Below are positions 52,173-63,468 of a DNA stretch of 64,000 bases, in pieces; positions within the stretch are counted from its first letter, which is position 1, and every line of letters begins with the position of its first letter. A program made the translations under genes and the position numbers. The DNA is taken from NCBI RefSeq assembly GCF_963678635.1, contig NC_087068.1, positions 41,005,649-41,069,648 of the forward strand, in the 5' to 3' direction. The notes under the pieces are model-generated. The model was not told the DNA's origin, did not search any database, and saw nothing but the letters and a program-made list of their open reading frames with translations. This DNA comes from Symsagittifera roscoffensis. Lineage: Eukaryota; Xenacoelomorpha; Acoela; Convolutidae.

Positions 52173-55065
52173 TTTTTTTTTCTTGAGCATTTAGGTATCG
52201 GGATGCGAACGAAATTGGGACCCACAACCCTTCATCATTTTGTTGTTCTAAAGTGGACCCTAGTCCATCATGGCTAGCATCGCATTTAACTCGTGTTTCA
52301 CGATTTGCATCGTAATAATGCACTTTCGTAATATTCGCCACAGCTCCTTTTATAGCATTAAATGCTTCTGTGTGAACATCCCCCCACTCGAATTTTTTCA
52401 CCGGGAGTTTCATGTTTTTTAACTTTTTCTTTTGATTTTCTTCTTTAAGAAGTGGTCTTAATTTTTCTGTCAGACTTGCTACGTTAGGTATAAATTTAGC
52501 TAAATGATTTATGCTTCCTAGAAATGACCTTAGTTGTTTTAGGGATTTCGGCGGGTTCAAGTTTACTACCGCTTCCATTTTGGTGATCTTCGGTCTAACC
52601 CCTTCTTCTGAGAGATGATGACCCAACCAATTCACTTCTTGTTTGAAAAATTCGCATTTTGATAGTTTCAGTGCCAAGTTTTCCGCATCCAATTTCTTTA
52701 ATACTGCTTCTACTAGGTTGGCATGTTCGATTTCACTTCCCTTTGACACAATAAGTATGTCATCCAGAAAACAGAACGTGTTTTTAGCGTGATTGATGGT
52801 TCTATCCATAGCCTTTTGAAATTCAGCTGGCATATCTGCTAGTCCGTAGAATCCTGTCAAGAATCTGTAAGTTCCGGTTGCTTTTCCGCCCACAATGTTA
52901 AAGTTGCATTGCCTAGCTGTATCCGCAGCCAATTTTAGTTGACTGTACGCATATTTCAAATCTAACACCGAAAAATATAGCGTACCCTTTTTGTTTTCAG
53001 TTACAATCTGGCTTACCCCATCAATAAGTTCATCTACATTCGGCATTTGGTATTTGTTTTTGAACAATTGTCTATTGATTGGTTTCGCGTCCATTGCCAA
53101 TTTTATTGAGTCGTTCTTCTTTACTGTTATCACAATCGGGGCGATAAAGCAATCACTTGTACACTTATCAAGTTTTGTTATATGACCTTCTGTCAATAAC
53201 TTCTCGATTTCTTTTTCGACTTTATCTTGTATATGAATTGGGATTCTTCTCCCCTTTTCTTGTATCGGACATAGTGGGTATTTGAATTTTGAACTGACGA
53301 TGTGGTTTTTAGAAATGCCTTGCCTTTCAAATAAGTTCTTAAATTTATTTAAAAATTTTTCTTTCCAACCTTCCGACTGCTCGCACATGAGCACGTCAAA
53401 CCTGGTGAGTTCTTTTGGCGCTGTTCTTTGTGTAGTCACTATTCCCACTTGTCCTTGCAAGTCTAATCCCATGATGCATCTAGTTTTTCGTTCTGATACC
53501 AGAAAGGTTGCGCCCTTAACTTCCCAGCCCGCTGACCTCAGATTGGTTTTTAGGGCTCCCAGGATACTGATCGGTTGTTTGTTGTAGTCCACAAATTTTG
53601 TTTGTAAGTTCAATTTGTCAGACGGTATGAATCTCACTTTGTTTGATTTTTCCATGATTTCTTTCGTCGTTGCCCAGTTAAGAAATGAAACAGGACTACC
53701 AGTATCCACTGTTAGCTGAAAAATCTGGTTATCTATTCGTACCATAGCCTTTAGTGACTTTACTCGGTTCAATGTTGGATCTCGAATAGAGTCTATTTTC
53801 TGAACTCTAACCACTTTTCCGTTTGTTTCTTTTCTCATCTCATTTATTCGATCTTTCACATATTTTGAAACTCGTTCATTTTCCGGTTGTTTAGTTTGTA
53901 TCAACATGACTTCAAATTCACTACATGACCCAACACCTTCACTGATCTGGTCGCATTCCACTATCGATTCTTCCGAATTTTCCGCAATTTCACTTACTTG
54001 TTGTGATCTGCACATTTTAGCGAAATGATTTGGTTTACCACAGTTTTTACAGTCCTTTCCCATCGCTGGACAATTTTTTAGGTGTCCTTGTTCAAACGTC
54101 CTTCCACATCTATTACATGGTTTTGTTTTCGTGTTTTGATTTTTGTTATTATTCTGTCTGTTATTATTTTCTCTTCTATTTGGAGTTTTGGTTTTCCCCC
54201 CCAAATTTCGAACTGCCATTACAGGTTCCTGTTTTATTCTTACACCCGATGTGTAATTGCTACTTGATCCTCCTGCAGCCGCAGCATTAGTCTTTTGAAA
54301 TGCCATTGTGGTTAACTTGCTATGTTCGAATTTTATAGCCCTTTTTAGAACTTCCTCTGGATCCAGAGTTTCGAATGTCAACGTGTCCTGTAATGTCATG
54401 TTCTTCATCTTCGAGATGAACAAGTCTCGCACTATTTCATTTTCCAATGTTCCTAGTTCTGATCGGGCTGCTTGAGCAGTTAACGCTGCGTGGAATGATT
54501 CTAGAGATTCTCCAGATTCTTGCATTCTCGTAAATAACTTGTATCTCTCGTATGTTACACATTTCACTTTTTGAAACGAGACTTCTGCCAACTCTGTTAT
54601 TTCTCTGAACGTCATTTTCGATATTTCTGCGTGCGGATTCTTTTGTAGGAATCTTTTCTTTCCCTCAGTGCCCAAAGATAGAAATAGTCGTGACACCAGT
54701 TTCTTTTGTACTTCGTTGTAGAAGACATTGTGTCCGACTCGTGGGCCTCTTGTTCTTTTCTCTTCGTTCTCCAATGCTACTCTGTCTCTAGCTAGTTTAT
54801 CTCTAAGAATTCTAGCGTTCCTCGCATCTTCGTTCTCCCCATCCCTGGGCGTTTCCGGGCGTGGTGGTGGTTCCTCTAATATGTCTTTTGGTTCTTCCAA
54901 AATAATCTCTGGGTTCACATTTTCTTTGACCGTAACCGCCATGAGAAATTGTTCGAACCAAATTTTAAATTGCCACGGAGGGTCTAGATTCGCTGATGCC
55001 CAAAATACCGGGATTCCCATATCCGTTCTGTTGTCTTGAGCTGCGAATCCTGCTGGCTGCGCCAT
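52159..55065 (-). CDS. T2 gag-protease-RT fusion ORF, 968 aa
   Basis: One uninterrupted frame. Gag about 1-350 with two knuckles, CX2CX7HX3C (317-332) and CX2CX4HX4C (339-352). Protease LTVDTGSPVSF with DTGS at 454-457. RT from about 590, YAYSQL at 705-710 and FLDD at 766-769; RNase H begins near 925 (KCDASHDGLG). In most Ty3/gypsy elements gag and pol are separated by a frameshift or stop; here no such signal exists, so the gag:pol ratio must be set otherwise. The ATG overlaps the LTR end by one base. Confidence 0.92.
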   Translation of the reverse strand: MAQPAGFAAQDNRTDMGIPVFWASANLDPPWQFKIWFEQFLMAVTVKENVNPEIILEEPKDILEEPPPRPETPRDGENEDARNARILRDKLARDRVALENEEKRTRGPRVGHNVFYNEVQKKLVSRLFLSLGTEGKKRFLQKNPHAEISKMTFREITELAEVSFQKVKCVTYERYKLFTRMQESGESLESFHAALTAQAARSELGTLENEIVRDLFISKMKNMTLQDTLTFETLDPEEVLKRAIKFEHSKLTTMAFQKTNAAAAGGSSSNYTSGVRIKQEPVMAVRNLGGKTKTPNRRENNNRQNNNKNQNTKTKPCNRCGRTFEQGHLKNCPAMGKDCKNCGKPNHFAKMCRSQQVSEIAENSEESIVECDQISEGVGSCSEFEVMLIQTKQPENERVSKYVKDRINEMRKETNGKVVRVQKIDSIRDPTLNRVKSLKAMVRIDNQIFQLTVDTGSPVSFLNWATTKEIMEKSNKVRFIPSDKLNLQTKFVDYNKQPISILGALKTNLRSAGWEVKGATFLVSERKTRCIMGLDLQGQVGIVTTQRTAPKELTRFDVLMCEQSEGWKEKFLNKFKNLFERQGISKNHIVSSKFKYPLCPIQEKGRRIPIHIQDKVEKEIEKLLTEGHITKLDKCTSDCFIAPIVITVKKNDSIKLAMDAKPINRQLFKNKYQMPNVDELIDGVSQIVTENKKGTLYFSVLDLKYAYSQLKLAADTARQCNFNIVGGKATGTYRFLTGFYGLADMPAEFQKAMDRTINHAKNTFCFLDDILIVSKGSEIEHANLVEAVLKKLDAENLALKLSKCEFFKQEVNWLGHHLSEEGVRPKITKMEAVVNLNPPKSLKQLRSFLGSINHLAKFIPNVASLTEKLRPLLKEENQKKKLKNMKLPVKKFEWGDVHTEAFNAIKGAVANITKVHYYDANRETRVKCDASHDGLGSTLEQQNDEGLWVPISFASRYLNAQEKKIFNK
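55047..55064 (-). promoter_or_regulatory. T2 primer-binding site, overlapping gag start
   Basis: TGGCGCAGCCAGCAGGATT on the minus strand, immediately after the LTR. As recalled, the complement of a metazoan tRNA-Ser 3' end (TGGCGTAGTCGGCAGGATT) matches at all but three positions. It encodes gag AQPAGF. Confidence 0.7.
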
Positions 55066-55323
55066 GTGATATGCGTTGCGATATCAAATTGAAAACAAGT
55101 TGGAATTCAATACTGTATTCTGAAGATTGAATTTAGATTTTCTCTTTTCTTTGTTTTTTTATGTACTGAGAGATAGATCATTGTTAAGTACTCTGATCTC
55201 TCACTTAGTCTCAGTGTCATCACTTATGTATGACCTTGAGCGTACCATAAAATAATGATTTAACACCAGAGGTTGGCTGTACATACGTATAATAAATACT
55301 GCTACTGCAGTAGCGGTATGACA
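55065..55323 (-). repeat. T2 5' LTR
   Basis: 259 bp, identical to 48122-48381 except one T fewer in a T-run. Its last base is the A of the gag ATG. Confidence 0.9.
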
Positions 55324-55559
55324 CCCCTGTAAAATTTCAAAAACATTTGATTTTTTTGATTCCTTCGATTGTTTATTCAGTTTTTTTTGCACGCAGGGGA
55401 GTCTAAAGGATGTTCTTGAGTGGAGGATTTAAAAAAAAATCGAAATTTATTTAGTTCGACCAAACTGATTTTGCGAACGCTCCCCCCAGATCACTAAAAA
55501 GACCCTATTTTGATCAAAAATTCTGCCTCGAAGGCAAAATTTGGAAATCAAACCGCCAA

Positions 55560-56235
55560 AAAAGCGTTTTTAGTCACATTTTGAAAAAATTTGACCAAAA
55601 ATTGCATTTTTCGGCGCGCTCCCATCTCAAAACTAGTATATATTGGTGCCAAAGGCACCCGTACAAAAAAATGTACAAAAGGGGACCCTTTGGAGGTCGA
55701 ATCCCTAAGAGGAGGGGCATTTAAACAACCCCCCCCCCCCACCATCAGCATCAGCCCCCTCCAAACCTGCCTCTTCTCGCGCGTGTATTATACGTGTTTT
55801 TTGAAGGAAATGCATTTACTTGCGGATTTACAGGAAATGCTTTTACTAGTTTGAAACTTTTTGCATGCGTCCAACGAATAAAAATTCCACGAGTAGCCCG
55901 GGTTGACCTCGCAGAGAAAGCCATCCTTGATTCAGCAGCATTCCACGGTATTCTACAACGTATTACACCAGCGGATTTCGAGAGGTGGGAGGGGGGACGC
56001 TCTTCCTCTTCCCTCAGGGATTCGACAATTCGCCCCCTGCCGACGCAAAGGGTCCCCCTTGGTACTGTTTTAAGATATCCATTTTTGGCTGGCATACCCA
56101 AAATTTTTGTAAAGGCGCCTTTGGCGCCAATATATAATAAATTAGAGGAAGCGCACGCCGAAAAACGCAATTTTAGGTCAAAATTTTTAATAAAGTACCT
56201 AAAATGCCTTTTCTTGCCTGTTTTTTTTTCTTCAA
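55560..56235. repeat. Inverted repeat with C-tract/G-rich arms
   Basis: Left arm (about 55565-55750) and right arm (about 55985-56230) are inverted copies sharing 'TTTTTCGGCG', 'TATATTGG.GCCAAAGG' and 'GGGACCCTTTG'. Between them (55751-55984) is a unique piece whose plus frame reads RVDLAEKAILDSAAFHGI; it may be a captured exon fragment, but I cannot assign it. Open frames across the arms are mirror shadows. Confidence 0.7.
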
Positions 56236-56299
56236 ATTTTCGCCTATTATGCAGCACCCAATTATAGATAAATCATTGAATAATTAAGGCAATAGTTGA

Positions 56300-56515
56300 T
56301 ATATGGGGGGGGGGGGGAGGAGGAGGAGGCTGGACGCCTCCACCACCCCCTCAGGGATTCAACCCCCTGACTACCCAAAGGGTCCTCTTTTTGATACTTT
56401 TCGCGACCGACTTTTTTACATCCGCTTTTTGCTGGCCGACCCTAAAATGTTTCTGAAAACGCGGTCGTTTATTTATCAAACTAGTCAAACTTGGAGTCAA
56501 ATTTCATTCTGGTGC
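56300..56515. repeat. Third copy of the 55.5-kb repeat arm
   Basis: After a run of 13 or so G: 'CCCTCAGGGATTC', 'CAAAGGGTCC', 'TGCTGGCCGACCC', parallel to the right arm at 56010-56110. Confidence 0.6.
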
Positions 56516-56639
56516 TGACGTTATAGAAGGCACAAATATTTCTATAGTGAAGTGAGCTTTTACCATGTTTTATTAAACTTTCGGTGTGAATGAAGCGACG
56601 AAGAAGAAGATAAAATTTATTTAACTGTATATATTCAAG

Positions 56640-56794
56640 ATGAGGTTATGATTATTGTCAAAAACTTTTTTTGCATTCTGAAAAGACCAAAAGTAAACCC
56701 TGCTTCATGAATGATTAAATTCAGAGCTGGGGTTTTAGTTCATAAATGAATTCATCAATATTAATTCCCTTAAATCATTGATATTTCAAATCAT
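56640..56794 (+). repeat. Left flanking direct repeat of T3 (155 bp)
   Basis: 'ATGAGGTTATGATTATTGTC' to 'GATATTTCAAATCAT', abutting the 5' LTR; its partner starts directly after the 3' LTR at 63713. The copies differ by about 10%. Confidence 0.85.
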
Positions 56795-57039
56795 TGTCAT
56801 CCGGTACGGATCGATTAAACTTATCATGGTTGCTATTTATTAATTTGATTAACATATTTATATATGTTGTTTGGTCAGTTGACCTTGATACGGCTGCATG
56901 CCGACTTAAGTCCATGAGCAAGACTCAGACGATAATTTATGTTTCTGAACAACAGCTGTTTCATCCAATTCACAAGAAGACTACGTTTATCAATCCGTTC
57001 GGATTCATTATAATCACGCTCATATATTGAGATATGACA
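56795..57039 (+). repeat. T3 5' LTR
   Basis: TGTCATCCGGTACGG...GATATGACA, 245 bp; last base is the A of the gag ATG. Confidence 0.88.
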
Positions 57040-58100
57040 TGGCACAGTCAGCAGGATACTCGAAAAACCCGCTGAATTTTAACCCATTCTGAACACTGGA
57101 ACGGTCGAAGTGGGCAGCCATTTTTGAGATGGCAGTTTTTGCCAAAGATGGGGTTGAAGTAAAAAAACTTCAAAGAAATAAACCTCAGCTCGTCGAGCCC
57201 ACAGAACATATATACGAGGTCGAAATAAATGGAGAAACAGAAGCTCAAAAGAAAAATCAGGAGTTTGGCAACCATGAAAAAAGAGTTGGTTGGGAGAACC
57301 ATGTAGTGAAAGCCCGAGAAAAGGGAGACCTATGCATCTCGTTCCGATGGGACAAAATAGACGCTAAAGTGAGAAGCTATATTTTTCTTTGCCTGGGGGC
57401 CGAGGGTCAGCATCCACTTCAGAAAAAACGCCCAGGCCTAGTAGTTCTACACACAGTGACAACCAGAGAGCTAATTACTACTCTAGAAGACATATTCGTA
57501 ACAACCAGAATTGTCGCGTTCGAAACATACAACTTTATCTACAGAAAACAAAAGAAAACGGAAAATCTGGAACAATTTCACGCTGATCTGGTCGAGTTGG
57601 CTTCAAGAGCTGATTGCGGAGACAGAGAGGACGAGTGGGTGCCAGACATGTTCACAGCACACATGAAAATTGAAAACATAGCCGAAGAATTACTCGCACA
57701 AACAAGAAGCCCAAAAGTTGCGTATGAGTATGCAATACGCGGGGAAAAGGTAATCAAACATAGTCGCACAATGAAAACAAATTCGTTCGGAAACCAAGTA
57801 ACAGCAACAAAACAGGAGCCGGTATATTATATCAACACACGGCGACGAAGTAATTTTGCAAACAATCAAGTACCTTAAAGAGGCCGTGGAAACTTTCGGG
57901 AACGCGTATATCCTCGAGGTCAACAAAATACAAGAGGTCAGTCTCAACATCAAAGAAACCAATACCCCAACACGCAAAAGCAATGCTATAAATGTGGTAA
58001 CAAATTCGGACAAAACCACTTACAATCATGTCCCGCAAAAGATAAAAATTTGTTCTAAATGCGCCAAATGTGGCCATTTTGCCAAAGTGTGTCGCTGAGG
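57039..58100 (+). pseudogene. T3 gag (broken)
   Basis: ATG at 57039 (MAQSAGYSKN) stops after 17 codons; a second frame from about 57075 runs 57129-57878 with capsid-like SYIFLCLGAEGQ and ENLEQFHADLVELASR. Knuckle remnants follow: CYKCGNKFGQNHLQSC (CX2CX7HX3C) at about 57988, and CAKCGHFAKVC near 58060 in another frame. Confidence 0.75.
57040..57057 (+). promoter_or_regulatory. T3 primer-binding site, overlapping gag start
   Basis: TGGCACAGTCAGCAGGAT directly after the LTR, encoding gag AQSAG. Same type as T1 and T2, with two changes in the shared 15 bases. Confidence 0.65.
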
Positions 58101-58101
58101 A

Positions 58102-59400
58102 ATGGTTAACTATCTGGGAGAACGCATCAACGAAACCGAATCACAGAGTCAAGGAACAGAACTCAATCCAGTCGCGTTTGCTGATTTTACGTCTAAAAAT
58201 GGTTGGGAGGAGTATCACGTCGATAATTTTTCAGTGATGACAAAATCGGAAGCCTTTGAAATAAAACACGCAACAAATTTATCGGAGGATGATTTAAATG
58301 GGCACATAATTAAACTGAAGACAAAAACAGAAGAACTAATTGCAATCGCTGACTCCGGGAGTCCAATGTCGTTCCTAAACGAAAAAAAACGCCGCCCGGC
58401 GGATGAAACAGAATGACTTAACCACAATATTTAAACAAATTCCACCGGAGGATACAGCTCGGAATTTAGCATGCTACAATGGTGAAACAATTGTTCCAAA
58501 GGGAAGACTGATTGTAACAATTGAATCAGGAGGCTGGAAAAAAAGAGCTGCTCCATTCATCATTGTAGATAACCAGAAAGCAAACACCATTGGCGGAAAC
58601 ATCCTCCCACAAAATGGAATAAGACTAGTACAAGAAAAACCGAAACAAGGGAAGTACTGGATATACGTGAACAAGAACAATCAAATCCGGAAATCAAAGA
58701 ATGGGTAAAAGATAACTATCCACAACTATGCATTTGTATTGGAAGGTCAAAAAACCACGGAATGCGGACACAATTCAAAAACAATTTTATTCCGGTACAG
58801 CAGAAGGGACGCCGTGTCCCAGTTCACCTACAAGATCAAGTAGAAACAGAACTCAACAATTTCATGGATCAAAAACACATAATAAAACTTGACAAATGTT
58901 CAGATCGACAATTCACTAGTCCAATCGTGATTACCATAAAAAAGACCAGACGGTGAATTTGGCGTTGAACCCAAAAAAGATAAATAAACTTATTCACCAG
59001 AAAAAATATCAGATGCCTAACATTGACCTACTGTTAGACATTATAGCACAAGTGGTGAAATCGAACAACAATCAGCAAACTCGATTCTCAACATTAGATT
59101 TGCGTTACGCGTATTCACAACTCCCGCTGGACGTATAAAACTCGGGAACAATGCAATTTCAGTTTGATTGGTGGCAATGCTACAGGAACCTACCAATTTC
59201 AAACTGTATTCTACGGCCTCACGGATATGCCAGCTGAATTTCAAAAGGCCATCGATCTCACACTTATAAATTTTTCAAACACCTACGCATACTTAGACGA
59301 CATATTGATAGTGACCATGGGGTCGATCGATTACACAAACAAAAACTACAAACAATTCTGGAAAGATTATACGGTGAAAATTATGCCATATCATTGAAAA
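58102..59400 (+). pseudogene. T3 protease and RT (broken)
   Basis: Protease IADSGSPMSF near 58345. RT pieces QQKGRRVPVHLQDQV, FSTLDLRYAYSQL, YGLTDMPAEFQK and YLDDILIV (59290-59313) are spread over several frames with stops near 58955, 59136 and 59395. Confidence 0.8.
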
Positions 59401-60287
59401 AATGTAAGTTTGCTTGTAAACAAACTGAGTGGCTAGGGTACACTATAAATAGCGAGGACACTACACCTTTAAAAAGAAAAAGCCAGGCAATTGAAAAACT
59501 CTCTCTTCCAAAAACCTTCAAACAACCAAGAAGCTTCATGGGTTCTATACACCATCTCACCAGGTGTATCCCAAATTTAGCACAAACAGCAGCAGCATTG
59601 AGGCCACCATTGAAAAACACACTGAAACATAAACCAATTAATTGGAAACCGGAACACAATAAATCATTTGAAAACATTAAGAAACTAGTCTCCGAAATAA
59701 CACAAAACAAATATTTTGACCAACATCTAGAGACATGTATAGTAACTGATGCTTCTACATCAGGGTTAGGCGCGTCGCTTGAACAATATTCACCAGAAGG
59801 TTGGGTGGCAATAGCATATGCATCAAGATTTTTAAATTCCCTCGAGGAGAAATATTCAGTCAACGAGCTCGAATTACTCGGCGTAGAGTGGGAAATTGAA
59901 CACTACAAAAACTATCTGTACGGGAAACATTTCACCATCATCACACACCATCAAGCTTTGATCAGCGCTTTAAACGCAAGTGAGAGATCAAAAACCAGTC
60001 AAAGTAGGTTAACCAGATAGATTGATCGACTAATCCCATTTCACTTCGATATCAAACATTTGGCGGGTAAAAAAATGGGGCTAATATACTATATGTCACG
60101 AAATCCAGTTGGATTGGCAACATCCCCGAGCGAGTATGATGAGAAATTGGTTGTTTCATCAATTAATACGTTCATAAATAACTTGGAGGTGATTGACAAC
60201 GTCTTTCTTAATGAGTTTACCAATCAGAATCTGGCACCGTGTCAGCTGATCAAAAAGCTCGCGGAAAATAAAAGGACAACAACCTGA
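59394..60287 (+). pseudogene. T3 RNase H portion
   Basis: 208 open codons with PRSFMGSIHHL, VTDASTSGLGASLEQY, YSVNELELLGVEW and SQSRLTR, then a stop at about 60018, and MGLIYYMSRNP in the next frame (60060-60287). Confidence 0.8.
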
Positions 60288-60473
60288 CTTGAATAAGCAT
60301 TCTTTCAAAAGTTCCGCAAGCGGTCATTTGCAATCACAAAAACCAAATCAGTTGTGCTCAAATCATTAGCAAATCAGTCAGCTCTGACTCGAAACATAAT
60401 CTCATAACAAAATTTACTCGTATTTTTTGAAAACTCAACAAACGTCGTAAAATTCATTCGCAAACAACAGAAA

Positions 60474-62283
60474 ATGAACCGAAAGCAGGATGTTAGGAAA
60501 TACAAAGGCGGATTCATTCGGACGAAAAAAAAATGCTAAACCCACGTGGCCGAAAGGAGGAAAAATGCTCAACTGGTAAGGAATATCGGACAGGGAGGAA
60601 AGCCTCTCAGATCATCGGTGGCCGAAACGACCAACAACCAAGAAAAAAACAACAGCCACCACATCGGAAACTACACAACAAGACGTCACGGACGCCAGAG
60701 AATTACTTTCCTCGAGGCCATCAGTAAAAAAAAAGCCGACAATAATTTTTACCAAAGAAAATACACAACAAGCCAAACAGCACATCCCCAAAAAGAAGAC
60801 AACACAAACTGTACAAACGGACAATTTTGAAGCGTTGGTGGGAACGCAAACAGACGTTAGTGAGATGCAAAACCAGTTCGTGAGTAAAATAAACTACAAC
60901 AACGCAAGCCAGGAGGAACGTGCCCCGAATGAAGAATCGCCCACTATGGCAAGAACACAACCCGAAGCCACACAACTGGAAGCTAGCCACCATGAAATCA
61001 CAGAGGAAATAGTGGAAACCGTAAACCAAACAACGATGACGGAAACAGAGGAGGACACACCACCGTTCCGAAACAGATTTCAGAAAGTCCTGGGGATGAA
61101 GATCATCGCCGCAGCTACGAAAAAGGACAAGAATCTCCGACCGCTCATCAATTTTGTGAAAAGCGGGGGTTGAGACTCGATAAAATCATCTTACGGACAG
61201 TAATGGTTTAATGTCCGCGACAGACTGCATGTGCGGGAGGACTGTCTGCTGATTGACGAACGTATCGTTATCACAACACAACTGCGTCAAACAATACTGG
61301 AAAATCGACATTTGACACACCAAGGGTCGGCTGCCATGCTGGATTTATGTCAAAACGTGTGGTTTTCAGACATACATCGATCAAACTTCCAGATGGCGAA
61401 AAGTTGCAAACACTGTACAGAGCAAGGTAAAAACCTTAAACCAATAATAGGAAAAATCATTCTTTCCAAATGGATTCGGTTGTAGAACCAAATGAAGAAT
61501 AACAATTAGATTTTGCCGGGCCCCTCCCCGATGAATTAAATGAGGACGCTTACATACTCGTTGCTATAGACAAATGGTATAAATTTCCAACAGCAAAAGC
61601 GGTTTGAAATACTACAGCGGATGTCGCCATAAAATTCATGCAATGGTGTGTTTCAAATAACATATTACACCGTTGATTAAGATGTGATCAAGCACAAACA
61701 TTTGGAGCGAAAAAATTCTAACTTTTTTGTAACACAAAAATATCAAGTTGCTTCTCGCACCGGTACACGACCATAGAGCCATAGGGGTGGTAGAATGAAT
61801 GATACAAACGTTAAAACGTCAACTAGGGGTTATGAGAATAGATCCAGCAAATACACCATGAAAAATGGCTTCAGACGTTGCCCAGATAAAAGAAAAATTT
61901 GCGCAACATGGCGTAACAAAATTTCACCTTTTGAAGCACACATGGGCAGAAAACCAAATACTCCCCTGTGCAACTTGGCAACAATTAATTCACCTTGTGA
62001 CCTTAACTGGGAAAAGGCAAAACACGCATGTAAAGATCATAAAAACCTCACACAGCCACCTTTGGCGGCTGAAATCATGCACGACTTGCAACAATGGTTG
62101 GAGGATGAAGTTTCGATCAACCAACGACAACAACTACAACTGCAACCAATTGGAGCCGACAAGACAACAAAACCAACATCAGGTGTGAAACGCAGACGCA
62201 TCGTTGCAATAAAAATAGATAAAATAAACAATAGGTATAAGGAATACAATCATCCACCGACAAAAACATTAGCAAACGACTAG
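60474..62283 (+). pseudogene. T3 integrase ORF (broken)
   Basis: A possible start at 60474 (MNRKQDVRKYKG) follows an 'ACAACAG' acceptor-like site. HHCC remnants NRHLTHQGSAA and CKHCTEQG lie at 61300-61425, DFAGPLP near 61510, then VAIDKWYKFP. The D35E core (61640-61795) is badly damaged. KISPFEAHMGRKPNT marks the distal part. Confidence 0.7.
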
Positions 62284-63400
62284 AACAAGTGGCAAGGAAA
62301 ACGATCCGAGTGGCTACTAAAAGATAGCAAAACATTCCAACAAAAATAAAAAACAAACGACGGGAAAACTTTAACTTACACGCCACATACAGCATCGGTA
62401 CAGGCATTCTGAAAAAACCTAGACTTTTAAGAAATAGTGGGGTTGCTTTTGTAATTAATCCTTTAATCTACGGACCGTGTCGACCTTCACGGTTATGTGA
62501 CTACGTAGCTTACAAATCCGCAAGGAGATCAGGACCTTGTCTTCGTTTTTTAGACATCGAAGACCCGACGGCGCCTCAGTATAAAATGTTCCGGGAGGAT
62601 GAACAAACAGGGCTGACAAGAAAGTTGACAAGACAGGAACAAACAACGCTACAGGAGCAGAGCAACAAATAAACCAGCCCAACCAAATGGCGGCACAAGC
62701 CAATGGGGAAGAGAACATGCGGACGTCCGTGCGACAAACCGCGAGGAACGAGTCTATCCTCATTGGAGAAAAGCACGAAAAGTCAGACCCCAACTAAGGA
62801 AACAACCATCCATAGTGACACGGAGAGCAACTGGTCTTCAAATTCAGAAGCGGCCAAACCATCGTCCAAAAGGGTCAACCAAAAGAAAACACCGCCAGCA
62901 TCAACTTCATTTAACATGGCACCAACGAGACGCTCTATTCGCCAACGTCACTCAACCTTGGCTGAAGCTTTTGGGGATCCCATCCCAATAAATACCATCG
63001 AAGAATCAATCACACACAAAAAGACGGTGAAATTCAACATTGATTCGCCACCAGATCATATGAACTCACCGACAAAACCAAGCCTCAAATCGCTCATTCA
63101 GGAAATGGGCTTCACGGACAAAACACACGAGTATCAGACGTGTATGAATTTTCGTGAGGCGATCAGCCCGAAAAACAAGGTCAAACAAACGGAAGAAATT
63201 ATCGACCTCATTTCGTCAGATGAAAGCCCGAACAAAATGGTCATTTTATGTATTGAAAACAAGAAAAGCAGCAATGAAGCGGACAACACCACAAACAATG
63301 ATGCCACACAAAAGGAACACGATAAACTAGAAGATGATAACAACAATCAAGAAGCAGAAGAAACGGAAAAATAGCGAACAATAGGCAAGAGGAAGAAAAT
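62284..63400 (+). pseudogene. T3 C-terminal tail region
   Basis: 223-codon frame 62703-63374 with TRRSIRQRHSTLAEAFGDPI, equivalent to the T2 tail motif; Lys/Glu/Asn-rich end. 62284-62700 is open only in pieces. Confidence 0.65.
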
Positions 63401-63468
63401 GCACAAACAGTCCTGAAGGGACTCTAAAACTCAAAATTGAAAACTTTTAAATTTCCTGAGAAGGGGAG

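Larger units (their letters stand above)
48122..55323 (-). mobile_element. Ty3/gypsy LTR retrotransposon T2 (young, nearly intact)
   Basis: LTRs differ only by one T in a T-run, so insertion is very recent. Flanked by a normal 5-bp duplication CCCCT (48117-48121 and 55324-55328). It encodes a gag-PR-RT ORF of 968 aa, RNase H, an integrase ORF and a C-terminal tail. The few frame breaks are all single-base differences in short homopolymer runs. Confidence 0.95.

Noticed and set aside
55751-56267. Overlapping 157- and 168-codon frames on both strands
   Set aside because: They run across the inverted arms and are reverse shadows of one another. Only the unique centre is kept as a question.
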